Shown: in pieces, positions 60,299 to 64,000 of the stretch
Layout of the letters: each line of letters begins with the position of its first letter
Position numbering within the stretch: position 1 is the first letter of the stretch
Source of the DNA: Avoscillospira sp045579045
GTDB taxonomy: Bacteria > Bacillota > Clostridia > Oscillospirales > Oscillospiraceae
Assembly: GCA_045579045.1 (NCBI GenBank)
Contig: JAZNLL010000027.1
Span: 1 to 64,000, forward strand
DNA: 64,000 bases
Reading direction: 5' to 3'
Made by a program: the position numbers and the translations under genes
Notes under the pieces: generated by a model
What the model was told of the DNA's origin: nothing
Databases searched by the model: none
Seen by the model: the letters and a program-made list of their open reading frames with translations, nothing else

Positions 60299-61483
60299 AT
60301 GAACCAAGAACTGACATTCCGGGATCTGGGACTCTCGGAGGAAATATTGAAGGCTCTGGAAAAGAAGGGCTACGGCTATCCTACCAGAGTACAGGCTGAG
60401 GCCATTCCGCCTTTTCTGGAATGGAAGGATGTCATTGCCAAAGCCCCCACCGGCACGGGCAAGACCTTTGCTTTCGGCATCCCCATGATCGAACACATCG
60501 ATGCTGAATCCGAGGACCTGCAGGGACTCATTCTGGCTCCTACCAGAGAGCTGGCTATTCAGATCTGCGATGAGCTGCGAGGTCTGCTGCGGTTTTACAA
60601 GAACATCCGTGTGGCTGTGGTCTACGGCGGACAGAAGATGGAGCCGCAGATCAAGGCATTGAAGGGTCATCCTCAGATTCTGGTCGCCACCCCCGGCAGA
60701 CTGATGGATCACTACAACCGCAAAAATCTGCGGCTGGATAAGATTCACACGGTCGTTCTGGACGAGGCCGACCGGATGCTGGACATGGGCTTCTTCAAGG
60801 ATGTGACCCACATTCTTGACAAGCTCAAGAACAAAAAGAGCATGGGTCTGTTTTCCGCCACCATCTCTCAGGAGGTCATGACCGTCAGCTGGATGTACCA
60901 GCGGGATGAGGTGGAGATCACTGTGCCTGCCGATCAGGAAAACAAGCCGGATATCGATCAGTATTCCCTGACCGTCTCCCCTCTGGAAAAGACAGAGACC
61001 ACCCTGCGGCTCATCCGCGCCATGGAGTATGAACGGGTCATTGTTTTCTGCAACACCAAGGTCATGTGTCAGCGGGTCAGCGATGATCTGCGCCGTGCCG
61101 GTCTGGATGCTGACTGCATCCACGGCGATGTCCGTCAGGGTACCAGAGAAAAGACCATGAAAACCTTTAGAGACGGCAAGCTGGCCGTTCTCATTGCCAC
61201 CGATGTGGCCTCCCGTGGTATCGATGTGGACGATGTGGACTGCGTCATCAACTTCGATGTGCCGGAAGAAAACGAATACTATATCCACCGCATCGGCCGT
61301 ACAGGCCGTGCCAAGCGGAAGGGTGCTGCCTGGTCCATTCTGGGCAACTTCCCCGAAAAGGCCAAACTGGACGAGATCGCCAAGTACTCCCACTTCACCA
61401 TCCGCCCCATGAAATTCATTGAGGACGACCTGTTGGTGGAAGAGGAAGTCAAAAAGCCGGTGGTCCGCAAGAAGTTCCGTTGA
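60299..61483 (+). CDS. DEAD-box RNA helicase
   Basis: 394 aa; AAAGGA before ATG 60299. Both RecA-like domains are complete: Q motif ('TFRDLGLSEEILKALEKKGY'), 'APTGTGKTFAFG', 'APTRELAIQ', 'VLDEADRMLD', 'FSATIS', 'VIFCNTKVMCQRV', 'ATDVASRGIDV' and 'HRIGRTGRAKRKG'. It ends about 25 residues after the core with no DbpA-type RNA-binding tail, unlike the 450-550-residue CshA/DbpA proteins. Overlaps the next gene by TTGA. Confidence 0.93.
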   Translation: MNQELTFRDLGLSEEILKALEKKGYGYPTRVQAEAIPPFLEWKDVIAKAPTGTGKTFAFGIPMIEHIDAESEDLQGLILAPTRELAIQICDELRGLLRFYKNIRVAVVYGGQKMEPQIKALKGHPQILVATPGRLMDHYNRKNLRLDKIHTVVLDEADRMLDMGFFKDVTHILDKLKNKKSMGLFSATISQEVMTVSWMYQRDEVEITVPADQENKPDIDQYSLTVSPLEKTETTLRLIRAMEYERVIVFCNTKVMCQRVSDDLRRAGLDADCIHGDVRQGTREKTMKTFRDGKLAVLIATDVASRGIDVDDVDCVINFDVPEENEYYIHRIGRTGRAKRKGAAWSILGNFPEKAKLDEIAKYSHFTIRPMKFIEDDLLVEEEVKKPVVRKKFR

Positions 61484-62334
61484 CCGCCGCAGAAGAGGGC
61501 GTGCTGCTGCTTTGCTGCCGCCTTGGTGACACAAATGCAAAGCCTATGACCATGCCCCAGTTCCGGGAACTGGGGCAGCGTGTCTTGCCTGCCCTTGCAG
61601 GGGAAGATCCCCTGCGGCAGCTTTGTGCCAGAGATTTGACCAATTTGGGCTATGATGAAGGCCGTGCCGACGAGATTCTCCGCCTGTTGGATCGGGAGAA
61701 GCAGCTCATTGACTATCTGCGGCACGGAGAAGAATTGGACATTCATCCTCTGACCCGGCTTTCTCCCAACTTTCCCCACAGACTGCGGCAGGCACTGGGA
61801 TATCAAACACCGGCGGTTTTCTTCTATCGGGGGGATCTATCCCTGTTGGAGAAACCTGCTGTGGCTGTGGTAGGCTCCCGGCGGTTAAGACCTGCCAATC
61901 TTTCCTTTGCACAGGCCATGGGAAGACATGTCGCCCAGATCCATCAAACACTGGTCTCCGGCGGTGCTGCAGGAGCCGATCTGGCCGCCCAGAATGCCTG
62001 CATTTCCAACGGCGGCAAATCTGTTATATTTGTAGCAGACCGCCTGACAGACCACCAAACAGCAACCCACAGCCTGTATCTCTCCGCTGATGGCTACGAT
62101 GTACCCTTTGCCAACTACCGGGCATTGGAACGAAACAAATTCATCCATATTCAGGCCGACAAAGCTGTTGCCGTTCAATGTACCCTCGGAAAAGGCGGCA
62201 CCTGGCAGGGCTGTACGGAGAATCTGAAGCACGGTTGGTCAGAGCTGTTTGTCTATGACGATAACTCCCCTGCCGCTGCTGCGCTGATCGCGCAGGGCGC
62301 AAAGCCCATCATAAATGTAAGAAGCACTCGCTAA
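61480..62334 (+). CDS. dprA: DprA/Smf-type DNA-processing protein
   Basis: 284 aa from TTG 61480, overlapping the helicase stop (TTGA); first ATG is 66 bases later. Rossmann-like DprA core: 'VAVVGSRRLRPANLSFAQAMG', 'LVSGGAAGADLAAQNACI', 'RNKFIHIQADKAVAVQC' and 'GTWQGCTENLKHG'. DprA loads RecA on incoming single-stranded DNA; proteins of this short, divergent type may have other roles. Its last seven codons form one arm of a long hairpin whose loop is the stop codon. Confidence 0.8.
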   Translation: MTAAEEGVLLLCCRLGDTNAKPMTMPQFRELGQRVLPALAGEDPLRQLCARDLTNLGYDEGRADEILRLLDREKQLIDYLRHGEELDIHPLTRLSPNFPHRLRQALGYQTPAVFFYRGDLSLLEKPAVAVVGSRRLRPANLSFAQAMGRHVAQIHQTLVSGGAAGADLAAQNACISNGGKSVIFVADRLTDHQTATHSLYLSADGYDVPFANYRALERNKFIHIQADKAVAVQCTLGKGGTWQGCTENLKHGWSELFVYDDNSPAAAALIAQGAKPIINVRSTR

Positions 62335-62355
62335 GCGAGTGCTTCTTACATTTAT
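62311..62355. terminator. 21-bp perfect inverted repeat over the dprA stop codon, probable bidirectional terminator
   Basis: Arms 62311-62331 and 62335-62355 are fully complementary, with the stop TAA (62332-62334) as loop. It lies between convergent genes; the minus-strand gene stop (62352) is also inside. There is no long T-run, only TTTAT at the plus end. Core CACTCGC/GCGAGTG recurs in the IS200 end hairpin at 22256-22278. Confidence 0.6.
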
Positions 62356-62690
62356 CCGACATTCTTTGTGGCAATGACCTCTGTTCCGAAAACATCCTTC
62401 AAAATCACATCACCGATGGCTATGGGTGCAGACACTGTCATGGTGCGAAGTTTCTTCATCACTGTGAACATCTCACCCTTGGGTACAGGTGCAGCGGTCT
62501 TGACGCTGACCATGGTATCTGCCCGGTTGGCAACCCGGACGGTGGCGGTGACGGTTCGGGTGGGATTGGTACACTCTGCTATGGCATACTCTGCGCCTCG
62601 TTTGCAGCCATTGCCTGTGACAGTCATATTCTCCTCAACTGTCACGGTACAGCCTCTGGGGCAGACAATACAGGTAAGGGTTCGCTTCAT
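62352..62690 (-). CDS. DUF1667 protein, redox partner of FAD oxidoreductase
   Basis: 112 aa. 'LTCIVCPRGCTVTVEE' gives a CxxxC pair at residues 7-11; a later Cys is in 'GNGCKRG' and one in 'AECTNP', the four-cysteine pattern of DUF1667. Such proteins are found with NAD/FAD-dependent G3P dehydrogenase-like enzymes in anaerobes and may carry a metal cluster (inference). Overlaps the preceding gene's stop (ATGA). Confidence 0.85.
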   Translation of the reverse strand: MKRTLTCIVCPRGCTVTVEENMTVTGNGCKRGAEYAIAECTNPTRTVTATVRVANRADTMVSVKTAAPVPKGEMFTVMKKLRTMTVSAPIAIGDVILKDVFGTEVIATKNVG

Positions 62691-63934
62691 GCCAATTCCT
62701 CCAAACGCACAGTGATGGTTCCGCAGGCAGTTTTCAGCTTTTCTGCCGGGATGGTCAGTTTTTCCATTTCACCGGGAGCAGCCTTTAGCCGTTTGGCAGT
62801 CAAAAGCACATCTTCTCCACAAGTGACGGTAAACTGCACCTTTCCAAAAGGCTTAACCACCCGCAGGAACAAGGATACATCCTTCTCGGCGGAAGAAATC
62901 TGCTGGGGCAATACATAACGGACACCGCTGCCTGCCTGTGTCCGCAGGAGGGTTTCCTTCTTTTTCTCCGCTGTGACAAACTCTGCCGCACCGATACCGG
63001 CCCGCTCCGCTTCATCGGACACATAGTCCACCAGATCGTGGACCTGCAGCACATTGCCGCAGGCAAAAATGCCGGGCACCTGGGTCATGCAGGTATCGTC
63101 CACCAATGCGCCGTTGGTAACGGGGTCCATGGGGATACCGGCAGCTGCAGTCAGTTCGTTTTCCGGGATCAGACCCACGGAGAGCAGCAGCGTATCACAG
63201 GGTATATACCGCTTGGTCTCTTCTTTGACTTTTCTGTTTTCATCCACTTCCGCAACGGTCACGCCCTCCAGACGCTTCTTGCCATGGATCTGGGCGACAG
63301 TGGTGCTGAGATAGAGAGGAATATCAAAATCCTCCAGACACTGAACGATGTTCCGGGTCAGACCGCCGGAATAGGGCAGCAGTTCGCAGACTGCCTCCAC
63401 CTTAGCGCCTTCCAGAGACATTCTTCTGGCCATAATGAGACCGATATCACCGGAGCCGAGGATGACCACCCGTTTGCCCACCAGATAACCTTCCATATTC
63501 AAAAGCTTCTGGGCAGTACCGGCACTGTAAATACCGGCAGGACGGGAACCGGGAATGTTCAGAGCGCCTCTGCTCCGCTCCCGGCAGCCCATGGCCAAAA
63601 TGACCGCTTTGGCTTCCAGCTTTTCAATGCCTCTGCGGCTCTGGGCCGTGACCACACGGTCAGGAGAGACTGCCGTGACTGTGGTCTCATAGCGAACTTC
63701 GATATTCCGCTCTTTCACCATGTTTTCATATACGGCAGCATACTCCGGTCCGGTCAGCTCTTGGCCAAGTTTATGTAAACCAAACCCATTGTGGATACAC
63801 TGACGGAGAATTCCACCCAGTTCCGGTTCTCTGTCCAGAATGACCACATTTTTCACACCATGGTCATAGGCAGCCACAGCTGCCGCCATACCGGCAGGAC
63901 CGCCGCCGATAATGACGATATCATAGTTTGTCAT
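62687..63934 (-). CDS. NAD(P)/FAD-dependent oxidoreductase (GlpB-like partner)
   Basis: 415 aa. FAD-binding 'DIVIIGGGPAGMAAAVAAYDHG', 'ILRQCIHNGFGLHK', second dinucleotide loop 'VVILGSGDIGLIMARRM', and FAD motif 'VPGIFACGNVLQVHDLVDYV'. The thioredoxin-reductase-like fold lacks the redox-active CxxC. In anaerobes this gene forms a trio with a GlpA-like dehydrogenase and DUF1667. Its ATG overlaps the stop of the upstream gene (ATGA). Confidence 0.88.
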   Translation of the reverse strand: MTNYDIVIIGGGPAGMAAAVAAYDHGVKNVVILDREPELGGILRQCIHNGFGLHKLGQELTGPEYAAVYENMVKERNIEVRYETTVTAVSPDRVVTAQSRRGIEKLEAKAVILAMGCRERSRGALNIPGSRPAGIYSAGTAQKLLNMEGYLVGKRVVILGSGDIGLIMARRMSLEGAKVEAVCELLPYSGGLTRNIVQCLEDFDIPLYLSTTVAQIHGKKRLEGVTVAEVDENRKVKEETKRYIPCDTLLLSVGLIPENELTAAAGIPMDPVTNGALVDDTCMTQVPGIFACGNVLQVHDLVDYVSDEAERAGIGAAEFVTAEKKKETLLRTQAGSGVRYVLPQQISSAEKDVSLFLRVVKPFGKVQFTVTCGEDVLLTAKRLKAAPGEMEKLTIPAEKLKTACGTITVRLEELA

Positions 63935-64000
63935 TTCGCCTCACCGATCCTTTCTGTGACCATCTCAGAGCCGGCTCCGTTTTTCGTGACTGTCTCCATG
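63931..64000 (-). CDS. C-terminal end of an upstream gene, probably GlpA-like FAD dehydrogenase (start outside window)
   Basis: The last 22 codons (METVTKNGAGS-EMVTERIGEAK) read open to the right edge and stop at 63931-63933, overlapping the next ATG (ATGA). Tight coupling to the FAD oxidoreductase and DUF1667 genes suggests the large GlpA-like subunit. Too little sequence for direct recognition. Confidence 0.55.
   Translation of the reverse strand, partial: METVTKNGAGSEMVTERIGEAK

Overview
The window looks like chromosome from a strictly anaerobic, Gram-positive Clostridia member, most like the Oscillospirales (gut Ruminococcaceae/Oscillospiraceae). The reasons are ferredoxin-linked 2-oxoacid chemistry, four T-box leaders, ZTP and glycine riboswitches, a CIRCE element, SLH-anchored and BspA-like surface proteins, a CsoR copper switch, and GC-rich coding sequence with strong AGGAGG-type ribosome sites. 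No rRNA, CRISPR array, prophage or integrative element was seen. The only mobile element is a decayed IS200-type insertion.

Layout. 1-3653: 5' part of a giant leucine-rich-repeat surface protein. 3761-18782: the most interesting region, three T-box-controlled transcription units for branched-chain amino acids. 18777-21500: ACT/metallo-beta-lactamase protein, MaoC hydratase, amidohydrolase. 21592-22397: broken IS200 and tRNA-Gly(CCC). 22489-25311: copper ATPase with fused chaperone, and CsoR. 25359-34833: trmO, VanW protein, lspA-rluD-glycosyltransferase-peptidase run, frameshifted CarD protein, rsmA, SLH glycosidase. 34993-42459: secA, pgeF, orphan solute-binding lipoprotein, ModE-like regulator, GIY-YIG protein, serine hydrolase. 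42511-49208: antiporter, ZTP-riboswitch purine pair, HTH protein, YhaM-type nuclease, dihydropyrimidinase. 49251-57308: glyA with glycine riboswitch, two-component system, T-box thrS, 3D/G5 wall protein. 57344-64000: clpB with CIRCE, DEAD-box helicase, dprA-like gene, and a glycerol-3-phosphate-dehydrogenase-like redox cluster running off the right edge.

Central reading. I located the T-box specifier triplets by aligning the three leaders with the thrS leader in the same window, whose triplet at the matching position reads ACC (Thr) as it should. The three leaders then read GTC (Val), ATC (Ile) and CTG (Leu). Each controls one AMP-forming acyl-CoA ligase. The Val unit also carries a complete four-subunit 2-oxoacid:ferredoxin oxidoreductase and a leucine-dehydrogenase-type enzyme. 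The Leu unit also carries a LeuA homologue that has lost its catalytic residues, and the AzlCD branched-chain amino acid permease. The simplest model is that the cell makes Val, Ile and Leu from isobutyrate, 2-methylbutyrate and isovalerate by activation, reductive carboxylation and reductive amination, with each branch switched on by its own uncharged tRNA. Two of the ligases carry an N-terminal XRE-HTH plus cupin module and the third an N-terminal sugar-isomerase-like TIM barrel. I do not recognise any of these fusions as described systems.
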